Positions 30,037 to 39,174 of a stretch of 64,000 bases of DNA are shown here, in pieces. Position 1 is the first letter of the stretch; the number at the start of each line of letters is the position of its first letter. Position numbers and translations under genes: made by a program. Source of the DNA: Streptomyces fagopyri (lineage in GTDB: Bacteria > Actinomycetota > Actinomycetes > Streptomycetales > Streptomycetaceae); assembly GCF_009498275.1 (NCBI RefSeq), contig NZ_CP045643.1:6200001-6264000 (forward strand), written 5' to 3'. Below the pieces are notes generated by a model that was given only the letters and a program-made list of their open reading frames with translations, ran no database searches and was not told the DNA's origin.

Positions 30037-30075
30037 GCGCTACGTGACGTAGCGCGCCTCGCGGTGTGCGAGGCG
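30037..30075 (+). promoter_or_regulatory. two adjacent hairpins at the start of the sialidase gene
   Basis: GCGCTACG and CGTAGCGC pair around TGA (30037-30055). CGCCTCGC and GCGAGGCG pair around GGTGT (30055-30075). The second hairpin carries the annotated GTG. They may be an operator, a terminator of the upstream gene or a structure that affects translation. Confidence 0.5.
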
Positions 30076-31307
30076 AGAGCGAGGCCCCCCTGAGACGCAG
30101 CCTCGGCGTCGCGCTGGCCGTGGGCCTCCTCGCCGCTCCCGCCGGCGTCGGTACGGCGTCCGCCGCCTCCCCGTCGGCGGCCTCCCGGTCGGGGCCCCAC
30201 TGCGCGGTCTCCGTGCCGTACACCGCGGGCCGGGACGGCTACGACACCTACCGCATCCCCGCCGTCGTCCGGACCGGCGCGGGCACGGTGCTCGCCTTCG
30301 CCGAGGGGCGGCACGACGGCGGAGGCGACACGGGGGACATCGACGTCGTCCTCAGACGCTCCGCCGACGGCGGCTGTACGTGGGGTCCGCTGCGGGTCGT
30401 CGCGGACGGCGGCGGGAACACCCGGGGCAACCCGGCCCCCGTCGTGGACCCCCGCAGCGGCCGCGTCGTGCTGCTCACCTGCTTCAACGGCGGCGGGGTG
30501 ACCGAGGCGCGGATCATGCGGGGCGAGGCCGCGCGGGGACTCGGCCGCCGTGTCTTCGTCCAGACGAGCCGTGACGACGGCCGTCACTTCTCCGCTCCCC
30601 GGGAGATCACCGGCGCGGTGAAGCGGCCGTGGTGGCGGTGGTACGCCACCGGGCCCGGCCACGCCATCGCCCTGCGGCACGGTCCGCACGCCGGGCGGCT
30701 GGTGGTTCCCGCCGACCATTCCTCGGCGCCGCCGCCGGGCTCCGCCGACACCGGCCGGGAACCCCGGTACTACGGCGGCCACGCCCTCTACAGCGACGAC
30801 GGCGGCCTCGACTGGCGGCTCGGGTTCGTCGACGACTCCTACGACGGACGGCTCAACGTCAACGAGAGCGGGGTGGCCGAACTTCCCGGCGGGCGGCTGT
30901 ACTTCACCGCGCGGGACCAGAACGGTACGGGGGGCGCGGGCGGGCACCGGCTGGACGCCTACTCCGACGACGGCGGACGGACGCTGTCCCGGCCGTACGC
31001 CGTCCAGCCGGCGCTGAACGACGTGCCGGTGGTCCAGGGCGGCGTCCTGCAGATGCCCGGCCCGCACGCTCCCCTGCTCTTCTCCGGGCCGTCCGTACCT
31101 CACGCGCGGCGGGCCATGGCCTTGTGGAGCAGTGCGGACTCCGGCGTCACGTTCACCAGGGCGATGACGCTCTCCTCGCGGCCGGCCGCGTACTCGGACC
31201 TCGTGCCGCTCGGTTCCGGGCGGGTCGGGATCCTCTACGAGACGGGTGAGCCGGGCCCGTACGCCCGCATCGAGTTCCGTCGGCTCGCCCCGAAACCGTC
31301 GGGGTGA
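30066..31307 (+). CDS. secreted GH33 sialidase (exo-alpha-sialidase)
   Basis: The 413-residue protein has a signal peptide (RRSLGVALAVGLLAAPAGVG, cleavage near ASA), the arginine motif YDTYRIPAVV, and five Asp-box-like repeats (RSADGGCTWG, TSRDDGRHFS, YSDDGGLDWR, YSDDGGRTLS, SSADSGVTFT) of the six-bladed sialidase propeller. The late YETGE probably carries the catalytic tyrosine. It releases sialic acid from glycans outside the cell. The GTG used here lacks a Shine-Dalgarno sequence and lies in a hairpin, so the start could be a few codons off. Confidence 0.9.
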   Translation: MRGESEAPLRRSLGVALAVGLLAAPAGVGTASAASPSAASRSGPHCAVSVPYTAGRDGYDTYRIPAVVRTGAGTVLAFAEGRHDGGGDTGDIDVVLRRSADGGCTWGPLRVVADGGGNTRGNPAPVVDPRSGRVVLLTCFNGGGVTEARIMRGEAARGLGRRVFVQTSRDDGRHFSAPREITGAVKRPWWRWYATGPGHAIALRHGPHAGRLVVPADHSSAPPPGSADTGREPRYYGGHALYSDDGGLDWRLGFVDDSYDGRLNVNESGVAELPGGRLYFTARDQNGTGGAGGHRLDAYSDDGGRTLSRPYAVQPALNDVPVVQGGVLQMPGPHAPLLFSGPSVPHARRAMALWSSADSGVTFTRAMTLSSRPAAYSDLVPLGSGRVGILYETGEPGPYARIEFRRLAPKPSG

Positions 31308-31329
31308 CGGTCCGGGGGCGGAAGAACCT

Positions 31330-32265
31330 CTACAGAAGGCCCGCCGTCGCCAGATACTTGCCCACCCGCTCCACCTCCCCCTCCGACAACGGCACCTGCG
31401 GCTCCGCCGTCACCGGACAGGAGATCACCCCCCGCAGATACAGCGCGGCCTTGAACGCCCCGAGCGCGGACGACCCACTCCCCATCCGCCCGGAGTCACC
31501 GACCCCCACCATCCCGAACAACGCGCACAACCGCTCCTGCTCGGCCCGCGCCCGCTCCCAGTCCCCCTCCCGGCAGAGCCGGTCGATCCGCACGTACCCG
31601 TGCGGATCGACGTTGGCGAGACCGGGCACCGCCCCGTCCGCCCCCAGCGCGAGCGCCGAGTCGACGACGAGTTCGGAACCGGTGAGGACACTGAATCCGG
31701 CGACACCGGGACGCGTCCTCGCCCCCGTCACCACCGCGCGGAACCCGCCCAGGTCACCGCTGGAGTCCTTGAGACCGGCCAGCACCCCGTCCGCGGCCAG
31801 TTCGAGCACCAGCTCCGCGTCCAGCTTGGTGTGGACGGACACCGGCAGGTCGTACGCGAAGACCGGCACGGAGGAGCGCGCGGCGACCAGACGGTAGTGC
31901 CGGGCGATCTCCGCCGGGTGGGTACGGGCGTAGAAGGGCGCCGTCGCCACCACCGCGTCCGCCCCCGCCGCGGTGACCGACGCGACATGGTCGAGCACCC
32001 TGGGGGTCGTCATGTCGATCACCCCCGCCAGCAGGGGCAGCCGGCCGCCGAGGTGCGCCTTCACCGTCCCCACCACCAGCCGGCGCTGCGCGTCGGTCAG
32101 ATACGCCGCCTCCGAGGACGAGCCGAGCACGAACAGCGCGTCGACCCCGGCGTCCACCAGATGGTCCACGAGCTTGATGAGCGAGGGGACGTCCACCTCG
32201 CGGTCCGGTGTCAGGGGCGTGCAGACGGGCGGTACGACACCGGTCAGCGGGGCGGGGATCGGCAT
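31330..32265 (-). CDS. DapA/NanA family aldolase, probable N-acetylneuraminate lyase
   Basis: The 311-residue TIM-barrel enzyme has VLGSSSEAAYLT (the GxxxE substrate loop), the tyrosine in FAYDLPVSVH and the Schiff-base lysine in LAGLKDSSGD. The fold includes dihydrodipicolinate synthase, sialic-acid lyase and keto-acid aldolases. Its place downstream of a Dpp-type importer and facing a sialidase favours a sialate lyase giving N-acetylmannosamine and pyruvate. It is the last gene of a five-gene operon, 9 bp after the ATPase. Specificity from sequence alone is not certain. Confidence 0.75.
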   Translation of the reverse strand: MPIPAPLTGVVPPVCTPLTPDREVDVPSLIKLVDHLVDAGVDALFVLGSSSEAAYLTDAQRRLVVGTVKAHLGGRLPLLAGVIDMTTPRVLDHVASVTAAGADAVVATAPFYARTHPAEIARHYRLVAARSSVPVFAYDLPVSVHTKLDAELVLELAADGVLAGLKDSSGDLGGFRAVVTGARTRPGVAGFSVLTGSELVVDSALALGADGAVPGLANVDPHGYVRIDRLCREGDWERARAEQERLCALFGMVGVGDSGRMGSGSSALGAFKAALYLRGVISCPVTAEPQVPLSEGEVERVGKYLATAGLL

Positions 32266-32274
32266 GGAGGCTCC

Positions 32275-33333
32275 CTAGGGCTGATGCTGGTGATGCTGGG
32301 CGGGGATGTCGGCCACGGGGGGAGAGACCGCCACCGCCTGTGCCACCAGGTCGTGCGTCGACTCGCCCTCCCGCACAGGATGGTGGCACCGGAAGCGGTG
32401 TCCGGGGGTCGACGCGGCCGTGAAGTCCGGCATGGCGGACGCACAGGTGCCGTCCGCCTTCCAGCAGCGGGTGCGGAAGGGGCAGCCGGTCGGCGGCCGG
32501 GTGGCCGAGGGCACCGGGCCCGCCAGCGGGATGGGGTCGATCGGTGCCAGAAGACCCGGCGTGGCCGAGAAGAGGGCGCGGGTGTACGGGTGCCGGGCCC
32601 GGGCGGTGACCTCGGCGGCCGGGGACTCCTCCACGATCCGGCCGAGGTACATCGTGACCACGCGGTCACTCATCCTGCGTACCGTCTGGATGTCGTGCGA
32701 GACGAACACCAGCGCGAGCCCGAGCCGCTCCTTGAGGTCCAGCAGGAGGTTGAGGATCTGGGCGCGGACCGACACGTCCAGCGCGCTGGTCGGCTCGTCG
32801 GCCACCACCAGGTCGGGGTCGAGCGCCAGGGCGCGCGCGATGGCGACGCGCTGGCGCTGCCCCCCGGAGAGCTGCCCCGGCAGGGCCTCCGCCAGGGCCC
32901 TGGGCAGGCCCACCAGGGACATCAACTCCTGTACCCGCAGCTCACGTCCGGCCGGTGTGCCGCGCCGGTGCACGTCCAGCGGGTCGCGCAGGATCCGTCG
33001 TACGGACAGTCGGCGGTTCAGTGCCGTCGACGGGTCCTGGAAGATCATGCCCGTGCCGGCGCCGACGGCCGCCCGTCGCTCGGCCGGCTTCATCGTCCAG
33101 AGGTCGCGGCCGCCGAACGTCACCGTGCCGGACGCCGGCCGCTGGACGCCCACCAGCACCTTCGCGAGCGTCGACTTCCCGCAGCCGGACTCGCCGACGA
33201 CCCCGACCGTCTCTCCGGGCGCGACGGTCAGATCGACACCGGTCAGGGCGTACACCCGGTCGCGGGCGAACGGACCGCCGCTGCGGGCGCGGTGGACGAC
33301 ATGGGTGTCCGCGAGCCGGACGAGTGCGGTCAT
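32275..33333 (-). CDS. ABC transporter ATPase, oligopeptide (DppF/OppF) type
   Basis: The 352-residue ATPase has Walker A GESGCGKST, signature LSGGQRQRVAIARAL, Walker B LVVADEPTSALD and the H-loop FVSHD. The Opp-type C-terminal region GCPFRTRCWKADGTCASAMPD has Cys residues that may bind a cluster. ATG overlaps the stop of the permease-ATPase fusion gene (ATGA). The final 25 residues end in a His/Gln-rich tail. With the fusion protein it forms the nucleotide-binding pair of the importer. Confidence 0.92.
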   Translation of the reverse strand: MTALVRLADTHVVHRARSGGPFARDRVYALTGVDLTVAPGETVGVVGESGCGKSTLAKVLVGVQRPASGTVTFGGRDLWTMKPAERRAAVGAGTGMIFQDPSTALNRRLSVRRILRDPLDVHRRGTPAGRELRVQELMSLVGLPRALAEALPGQLSGGQRQRVAIARALALDPDLVVADEPTSALDVSVRAQILNLLLDLKERLGLALVFVSHDIQTVRRMSDRVVTMYLGRIVEESPAAEVTARARHPYTRALFSATPGLLAPIDPIPLAGPVPSATRPPTGCPFRTRCWKADGTCASAMPDFTAASTPGHRFRCHHPVREGESTHDLVAQAVAVSPPVADIPAQHHQHQP

Positions 33334-35291
33334 GCGACGGTCTCGCTCTCCGTGGTCGTCAGCTCCACCGCCGGGTGGTGGCACGCCGCCGTGTGCGCCG
33401 GGGTGCCCAGCAGGACGGGTCGCGTCGTCCCGCACACCTCGGTCGCCGACGGACAGCGGTCGGCGAACCGGCAGCCCGCCGGGAAGTCGGCGGGGGAGGG
33501 CACGACCCCCTTGATCTGTGTCAGGCGGGTGGCCGCCGACTCCAGGGACAGGACACTGCCCAGCAGGCCCCGCGTGTAGGGGTGGGCGGGTGACCCGACC
33601 AGGTCGGCTGTCACGCCCGTCTCCACGATCCGGCCGCCGTACATCACCACCACCCGGTCGGTGACGTCCGCGACGAGCGCCAGATCGTGCGAGACCAGGA
33701 CCAGGGCGAAGCCCAGTTCCTCGCGCAGCCGCAGCAGCAGCGTGATGATCTGCGCCTGGACGGTCACGTCGAGCGCCGTCGTCGGTTCGTCGGCGACGAT
33801 CAGCCGGGGGCTGCGGGAGAGGGCCATCGCGATCAGGACGCGCTGGCGCTGGCCGCCGGAGAGCTCGTGCGGGTAACTGCGCAGGGTGCGGGCGGGATCG
33901 AGGCCGACCAGCGACAGCAGTTCGGCGGGGGAGCGTCTGCCGCCCCTGCGCACCACCTGTTTCAGCTGTGCCCGGATCGTCATGGCGGGGTTCAGCGACG
34001 ACAGCGCGTCCTGGTAGATCATCGCCATCTCATGGCCCAGCAGCCGTCGTCGCACCCGCATCGACTCGCCCACCAACTGTCGTCCGTCGAAAAGGACTTG
34101 GCCCCGCACCCGGGTTCCCGGCGGTTCCAGGCCCATCACCGCGAGCGCCGTCAGCGACTTCCCGCAGCCCGACTCGCCCACCAGGCCCAGGACTTCACCC
34201 GGGCGCACCTCGAAACTGATGCCGTCGACGATGTCCACGCCGCTGTGCCGGGCGTCGAAGCCGATGGCGAGGTTCTCGACGCGGAGGACCGGCGGGCCGG
34301 TGGGCAGCGGGCGGGCCCGGGAACGCAGCCGGGCCGCCGCCTCCGCGAGACCCGGCAGTTCGAGGACCGTTCCACTGCCCGGCTCCGGCGTCTCCAGCCG
34401 GTCCCCGCCGGCGTCCACCTCCCGCGCGGCCGGTGCCGCCCACGCGTCGGAGACCCCCTCGGAGAGGACGTTCAGCGACAGTACGGTGACCAGCATCAGC
34501 AGGCCGGGGAAGACCGTCGCCCACCAGCCGCCGGTCAGCACCATGTTCTTGCCGTCCGCGATGACACTGCCCCAGGACGGGTCCGGCGGCCGGACGCCCG
34601 CGCCGATGAAGGACAGCGACGCCTCGAAGACGATCGCCTCCGCGACCTGGACCGTGCAGAACACGAGGACGGGGGCGGCGCAGTTGACGGCCACGTGCCG
34701 CAGCACGATGTGCGGTGTGCGGGCACCGATGACCCGTTCGGCCGTCACATAGTCCTCGCCGTACTGGTCGAGCACGTTCGCCCGGACGACCCTGGCCACC
34801 GGTGGGGTGAACAGGAACGCGATCGCGCAGATCAGGACCGTGATGCCGCCGCCGAAGACCGCGACCAGGACGGCGGCCAGCGCGATTCCGGGGAACGCCA
34901 TCACCACGTCCAGGCAGCGCATCAGCGTCTCGTCGACCGCCTTGCGGGAGGTCGCCGCGACCGCGCCGAGGAGCGCGCCCACGACCAGGGCCAGCGCGGT
35001 GGCGCCGAGACCGATCGCGAGGGACCAGCGGGCGCCGTACATCAGCCGGCTGAGGAGGTCCCGGCCGAGGCTGTCCTGGCCCATCCAGTGGCCCGCGGAG
35101 GGATGCCCGCTGCCGTCGGCCCGCGGCTGCTGGTCGAGCGGGTCGTGCGGGGCGAGAAGGGGAGCGAACAGCGCGAGCAGGACGACGAGGGCCAGGAAGC
35201 AGACGGCGAACCGGGACAGGACGGGGAGCCGGCGCAGCCGGACGCCGGGCCGGGCCAGGGCCGCCGCGAGACTCTTGCGCGTGATGATCAT
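33330..35291 (-). CDS. fused ABC permease-ATPase (DppC-DppD type)
   Basis: The 653-residue protein joins a DppC-like permease (residues 1-290, six membrane helices, EAA loop near GARTPHIVLRHVAVNCAAPV) to a DppD-like ATPase (about 330-653, Walker A GESGCGKS, LSGGQRQRVLIAMAL, LIVADEPTTALD) by a 40-residue acidic/proline linker. Such fusions occur in some actinobacterial peptide importers. It supplies one membrane and one nucleotide-binding domain, complementing the separate DppB and DppF genes. Both ends overlap neighbours by 4 bp. Confidence 0.93.
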   Translation of the reverse strand: MIITRKSLAAALARPGVRLRRLPVLSRFAVCFLALVVLLALFAPLLAPHDPLDQQPRADGSGHPSAGHWMGQDSLGRDLLSRLMYGARWSLAIGLGATALALVVGALLGAVAATSRKAVDETLMRCLDVVMAFPGIALAAVLVAVFGGGITVLICAIAFLFTPPVARVVRANVLDQYGEDYVTAERVIGARTPHIVLRHVAVNCAAPVLVFCTVQVAEAIVFEASLSFIGAGVRPPDPSWGSVIADGKNMVLTGGWWATVFPGLLMLVTVLSLNVLSEGVSDAWAAPAAREVDAGGDRLETPEPGSGTVLELPGLAEAAARLRSRARPLPTGPPVLRVENLAIGFDARHSGVDIVDGISFEVRPGEVLGLVGESGCGKSLTALAVMGLEPPGTRVRGQVLFDGRQLVGESMRVRRRLLGHEMAMIYQDALSSLNPAMTIRAQLKQVVRRGGRRSPAELLSLVGLDPARTLRSYPHELSGGQRQRVLIAMALSRSPRLIVADEPTTALDVTVQAQIITLLLRLREELGFALVLVSHDLALVADVTDRVVVMYGGRIVETGVTADLVGSPAHPYTRGLLGSVLSLESAATRLTQIKGVVPSPADFPAGCRFADRCPSATEVCGTTRPVLLGTPAHTAACHHPAVELTTTESETVA

Positions 35292-36250
35292 CGAGCGGCG
35301 TCCCTCAGACGTGGATTGACCAGCAGATACAGGATGTCGATGACGAGGTTCACGACCACGAAGCCGGCGGCCGTCGTCAGGACGACCCCCTGGACGACCG
35401 CCGGGTCGCCGTTCTGTACGGCGTCGATCATCAGCTTGCCCATCCCGGGCAGCGAGAAGATCGTCTCGATGACGACCGCGCCGCCCAGCAGATAGCCGAC
35501 CCGCAGTCCCAGCACGGTCAGGGGGTTGATCAGGGCGTTGCGGAGCACGTTCCGCCCCACCACGACCAGCGGCGGCAGCCCGCTTCCGACCGCGGTCCGT
35601 ACGTAGTCCTTGTCCAGTTCCTCGACCACGGCCGTGCGGACGATCCGGGTGAGCTGCGCGGCTACCGGCAGCGAGAGCGCGAAGGCCGGCAGGGTCATCG
35701 TCCGCAGCCAGCCGCCCAGCGAGTCACCGGGGTTGACGTATCCGCCGGTGGGGAACCAGCCCCGGTCCACGGCCAGGTACTGGATCATCAGCAGCGCCAG
35801 CCAGAAGCCCGGCGCCGCCACCCCGGTCAGCGACACGACCCGGATGACCTGGTCGGGCAGCCGGTCGCGGTGGAGCGCGGCGGTGACCCCGCCGAGCAGC
35901 GCCAGCACCACCGCGATGCCGAGGCCCAGGAAGGTCAGCTGGAGGGTGAGCGGCAGTGCGGTGGTGACCTGGTCGACGACCGGTGCCCGGGTCAGGGCAC
36001 TGGTGCCCAGGTCGCCGTGGAGCAGGTCGCCGACGAAGTGGACGTAGCGGAGGGGGAAGGGGTCGAGCAGGCCGTTGCGTTCCCGGAAGTCGTGCAGCTG
36101 CCGCGGTGTGGGGTTGGCGCCCTGGAAGAACGCGGACGCCGGGTCGACGTCCGAGAAGCGCATCACCAGGAAGACGAACAGCACGATGCCGAGCAGCAGC
36201 GGGACGAGCAGGGCGACCCGGCGGGCCAGGATGCGGACGATGGCCGTCAT
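35288..36250 (-). CDS. ABC transporter permease, DppB type
   Basis: The 320-residue permease has six membrane helices, starting RRVALLVPLLLGIVLFVFLV, the DppB periplasmic loop with DPASAFFQGANPT, and an EAA-like motif in VGRNVLRNALINPLTVLGL. It pairs with the fused DppC domain. The gene follows the binding-protein gene after 19 bp, and its stop overlaps the next start. Confidence 0.93.
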   Translation of the reverse strand: MTAIVRILARRVALLVPLLLGIVLFVFLVMRFSDVDPASAFFQGANPTPRQLHDFRERNGLLDPFPLRYVHFVGDLLHGDLGTSALTRAPVVDQVTTALPLTLQLTFLGLGIAVVLALLGGVTAALHRDRLPDQVIRVVSLTGVAAPGFWLALLMIQYLAVDRGWFPTGGYVNPGDSLGGWLRTMTLPAFALSLPVAAQLTRIVRTAVVEELDKDYVRTAVGSGLPPLVVVGRNVLRNALINPLTVLGLRVGYLLGGAVVIETIFSLPGMGKLMIDAVQNGDPAVVQGVVLTTAAGFVVVNLVIDILYLLVNPRLRDAAR

Positions 36251-36269
36251 CGGCGAACTCCCCGTCCCT

Positions 36270-37898
36270 TCATGCCCACTTGGCCTGGAGGAGGTTGATG
36301 CCGGGGTAGGGCTGGGCCCTGACCCCGGAGAGGTTCCCGGGATCCCAGGCCGTCATCAGCTCGTTGTGCACCACCGGGTAGAGCACGGCCTGTTCCGCGA
36401 CGACGTCGACGTAGTCCTGGATCATCGCCCTCTTCCGGTCGGCGTCCGGCTCCCGTGTCGCCCGGTCCATGTCCTTGAAGAGCTGCCGGGCGACCGGGTC
36501 ACCGGCCCAACGGGCGTATTGCATCCACAGGTTCCGCGGGCCGTAGTTGTAGTGCATGATCAGGTCGGCGTCGAGTCCGAACTGGTTGGGGTTCGAGGCG
36601 GCGGCGACGACCTGGTAGTCCTGCTTCTGGTCCATCTTGGTGAACACGGCCGTCGTCTCCTGCGGTGAGAGCGTGGTCTCGACGCCGATCGCGTCCCAGG
36701 ACGCCTTGATGGTCGGCAGACAGTCCACGATCCAGCTGACGTTCACCGCCAGGATGTCGATCCTGAGCCCCGACACCCCGGCGGCCGTCAGGAGCTTCTT
36801 CGCCTTCTCGGGGTCGTACGCGTAGACGGTCTTCGCGGCCCGGTGGGCCGGGTTGCCCTCGTTGAGGAACGAACTCGACGGTTTCCCGTGCCCCCTGAGG
36901 GCGACCTCGACCATCTTGCCGGTGTCGATGGCGTAGTGCAGGGCCTGCCGCACCCGTACGTCGTCGAAGGGCTTGTGCCGGGTGTTGAACATCAGGAAGA
37001 GGTTGTTCATCCCCGCGCCGCCCTGGACGCTCATGCCGCCCTTCTTGAGCTGCTCGATGTTGGCGTACGGGATGTTGTCGGCGATCTGCGCACCGGCACT
37101 GGCACCCGAGATCTTCGCGACGCGTGGGGCCGCGTCCACGATCGTCAGCCAGTTCATCCGCTTGAAGGCGGGCGGGCGCGGGCCGTTGTAGCCGGCGAAG
37201 GCCTCGAAGGTGGTGTTCGACTTGGGGTGGTGGGCGGTCTGCCGGTACGGCCCGGAGCCGACCGCCTTCCCCTTGATCGCGTCGTCCCAGGCACCCGGCC
37301 GGGAGAACACGTGCCTCGGCATGATCTTCGCCAGGGTGAGCCGTGAAAGGCCGTCGGGGAACGGGAACTTGAGGACCAGTTCGACCGTCGAGGCGTCGAT
37401 CCTGCGGGCCTTCTCCAGCCAGCTCTCGAAGAACCCCTTGGCGAGGGTCTGGGTGTTCGGGTCGAGAATCCGGTCGAAGACGAAGACCACGTCGTCGGCG
37501 GTGACGGGTTCGCCGTCGTGGAAGGTGGCCCCGGATCGCAGCGTGAACTTCCACGAGGTGCCGGTGAGGTCGGAGGGGACCTCGGTGGCCAGGGCCGCGT
37601 AGGGCTCGCGGGAGATCGGGTCGGTGTCGAGCAGACCCTCGTAGATGTGCTGGTTCGCGGCCATCGAGAAGGCGGACGCGGTCTGTGTCGGGTCCCAGCT
37701 CCCGTCGTTCCCGTAGCCGATGACCGCGGTGAGCGCGGCGTCCTCGCCGCCCTTCCCGCCGCCGGTGTCGTTGGTGGACTGCGGGCCGGACGAGCAGGCG
37801 GCCAGCGACGCGGAGAGTGCGGCGGCCGCGCCGAGCGCGCCCGTGTACTTCAGGAACGACCGGCGGTGCGGCGCCGGGAGATCGGTCACGTCGCGCAC
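36270..37898 (-). CDS. ABC transporter substrate-binding lipoprotein (SBP_bac_5)
   Basis: The 542-residue protein begins with a twin-arginine-like signal (HRRSFLKYTG) and lipobox LAAC with Cys35, so it is probably a Tat-exported lipoprotein. The mature part has the family-5 features GSGPYRQT and FNTRHKPFDDVRVRQALHYA. This family binds peptides, nickel or oligosaccharides; Dpp-type sialic-acid importers (SatABCD) are known, and the sialidase/lyase neighbours suggest that ligand. It is the first gene of the operon and is divergent from the GntR gene. Confidence 0.9.
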   Translation of the reverse strand: MRDVTDLPAPHRRSFLKYTGALGAAAALSASLAACSSGPQSTNDTGGGKGGEDAALTAVIGYGNDGSWDPTQTASAFSMAANQHIYEGLLDTDPISREPYAALATEVPSDLTGTSWKFTLRSGATFHDGEPVTADDVVFVFDRILDPNTQTLAKGFFESWLEKARRIDASTVELVLKFPFPDGLSRLTLAKIMPRHVFSRPGAWDDAIKGKAVGSGPYRQTAHHPKSNTTFEAFAGYNGPRPPAFKRMNWLTIVDAAPRVAKISGASAGAQIADNIPYANIEQLKKGGMSVQGGAGMNNLFLMFNTRHKPFDDVRVRQALHYAIDTGKMVEVALRGHGKPSSSFLNEGNPAHRAAKTVYAYDPEKAKKLLTAAGVSGLRIDILAVNVSWIVDCLPTIKASWDAIGVETTLSPQETTAVFTKMDQKQDYQVVAAASNPNQFGLDADLIMHYNYGPRNLWMQYARWAGDPVARQLFKDMDRATREPDADRKRAMIQDYVDVVAEQAVLYPVVHNELMTAWDPGNLSGVRAQPYPGINLLQAKWA

Positions 37899-37940
37899 GG
37901 TTCCTCCAGTGGGGAGAGGTGGTCCGAGAGATGGAGATAC

Positions 37941-37953
37941 GACGTCCTACGTC
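37941..37953. promoter_or_regulatory. 13-bp palindrome upstream of the importer operon
   Basis: GACGT-CCT-ACGTC is a perfect inverted repeat 43 bp before the binding-protein start, inside the divergent importer/GntR region. It is a good candidate operator for the GntR protein; binding is not shown. Confidence 0.5.
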
Positions 37954-38045
37954 ATGGGGGCAGCGTGACCATAGGAGGGGCGGTGGGGGCGGTCAAGGGT
38001 TCGCACACGAATGGCGTATCTTCCAGGGGTGCGACCAATGAAGCC

Positions 38046-38074
38046 TTGACATAAGGGTAGTTGGTACTGAATAC
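38046..38074 (+). promoter_or_regulatory. gntR promoter
   Basis: TTGACA at 38046-38051 is followed after 17 bp by GAATAC. The region includes TTGGTACTGAA, which resembles a FadR-type half-site arrangement and may allow autoregulation. Confidence 0.5.
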
Positions 38075-38094
38075 GCCCGGAGGTGGGACGTCGG

Positions 38095-38859
38095 ATGTCC
38101 AGTGAGCGTACGATGCGGCGCATGGCCGAGGAGACCGGGAGTCGGCGCAGGCCCGAGCGCCGGGTGAGCAGCCAGATCCAGCGCGAGGTCACGCAGTTGA
38201 TCCTCGACCGCAGACTCCGGGCGGGCGCCCCGCTGCCCACCGAGACGGAGCTGATGAACGACCTCGGCGTCAGCCGCAACTCCGTCCGTGAGGCGCTGAA
38301 GGCCTTGCAGGCGCTCGACATAGTCGATATCCGGCACGGTTACGGCACCTATGTCGGCCAGGCCTCTCTGACCCCCTTCGCCGACGGCCTCACCTTCCGC
38401 ACGCTCGCCCGGCAGGACGACACGAACGAGACCGGGGCGCTGGCAGAGATCCTCCAGGTCCGCGAGGTCCTGGAGGAGGGGCTGATACACCGGGTCGCGG
38501 CGGTGCTCACCGAGGCCGAACTCGACCGGCTCGAAGCCGTCGTGGCCGAGATGGAGGAGGCGGGCCGCGCGGGCCGGCCCTTCCCCGAACTCGACCGGGA
38601 ATTCCACGAACTGCTGTACGCGCCGTTGGGCAACGCACTGGTGCCGCAACTGCTCGGCGCCTTCTGGACGGTTTTCAGCCGGGTCGCCGGCGTCCGCGGC
38701 TGGACGGACGACCCGGCACCCGGGGTGACCGTCCGCCGCCACCGGGACATCGTCACGGCGCTGCGCGCCCGCGACGTCGAGGCGGCGCAGCGCGCGATGG
38801 CCGACCACTTCCGCGGAATCGAGGCTCGGGCGGCGCAGGCGTCGCGCGGCGTGAGCTGA
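38095..38859 (+). CDS. GntR-family regulator (FadR subfamily)
   Basis: The 254-residue protein has a GntR winged helix (SQIQREVTQLILDRRLRAGA, then LMNDLGVSRNSVREALKALQ) and an all-helical FCD effector domain with metal-ligand His residues in REFHELLY, RRHRDIV and MADHF. ATG is chosen for GGAGG 11 nt upstream. Divergence from the Dpp-type operon and the sialidase locus suggests a NanR-like role in sensing sialic acid or a product. That ligand is inferred. Confidence 0.9.
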   Translation: MSSERTMRRMAEETGSRRRPERRVSSQIQREVTQLILDRRLRAGAPLPTETELMNDLGVSRNSVREALKALQALDIVDIRHGYGTYVGQASLTPFADGLTFRTLARQDDTNETGALAEILQVREVLEEGLIHRVAAVLTEAELDRLEAVVAEMEEAGRAGRPFPELDREFHELLYAPLGNALVPQLLGAFWTVFSRVAGVRGWTDDPAPGVTVRRHRDIVTALRARDVEAAQRAMADHFRGIEARAAQASRGVS

Positions 38860-39174
38860 ACCGGCTTCCGGTACGGCGCGGCGGTCCGGCTCGGGGTGCC
38901 GTCCGGCCGGATCCGCCCACGTCGGCCCGGTGAAGAGCCGCGGCCGGGCCTCCGGCCGCCCGGGCAGCCCCGCCGTCCCGGCAGCCCCGCCGGGACGGCC
39001 GCCGCCCGAGCGGGCGGTGGCGTTCGTCCGTGGCGGGCGTGGAGGGCACGGGGTGGAGTCGCCGTGGCGGCGGCGGTCCGTACGGGGCCGCGGTGAGCGA
39101 GCACGCTCCTGACCGCCCCCGCGGAGCCGGTCCTGAACCCCGGGCCGCTCCTCGGAGCCGCCCCGAACCCCGGC
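38860..39174. other. convergent junction with short direct repeats, no gene seen
   Basis: This 315-bp gap has two near-identical copies of GGCAGCCCCGCCG about 17 bp apart (38963 and 38980). It also has two copies of a CGGAGCC...GAACCCCGG segment near 39121 and 39154. No frame has a credible start signal. It is another convergent junction with tandem-type repeats. Confidence 0.6.
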
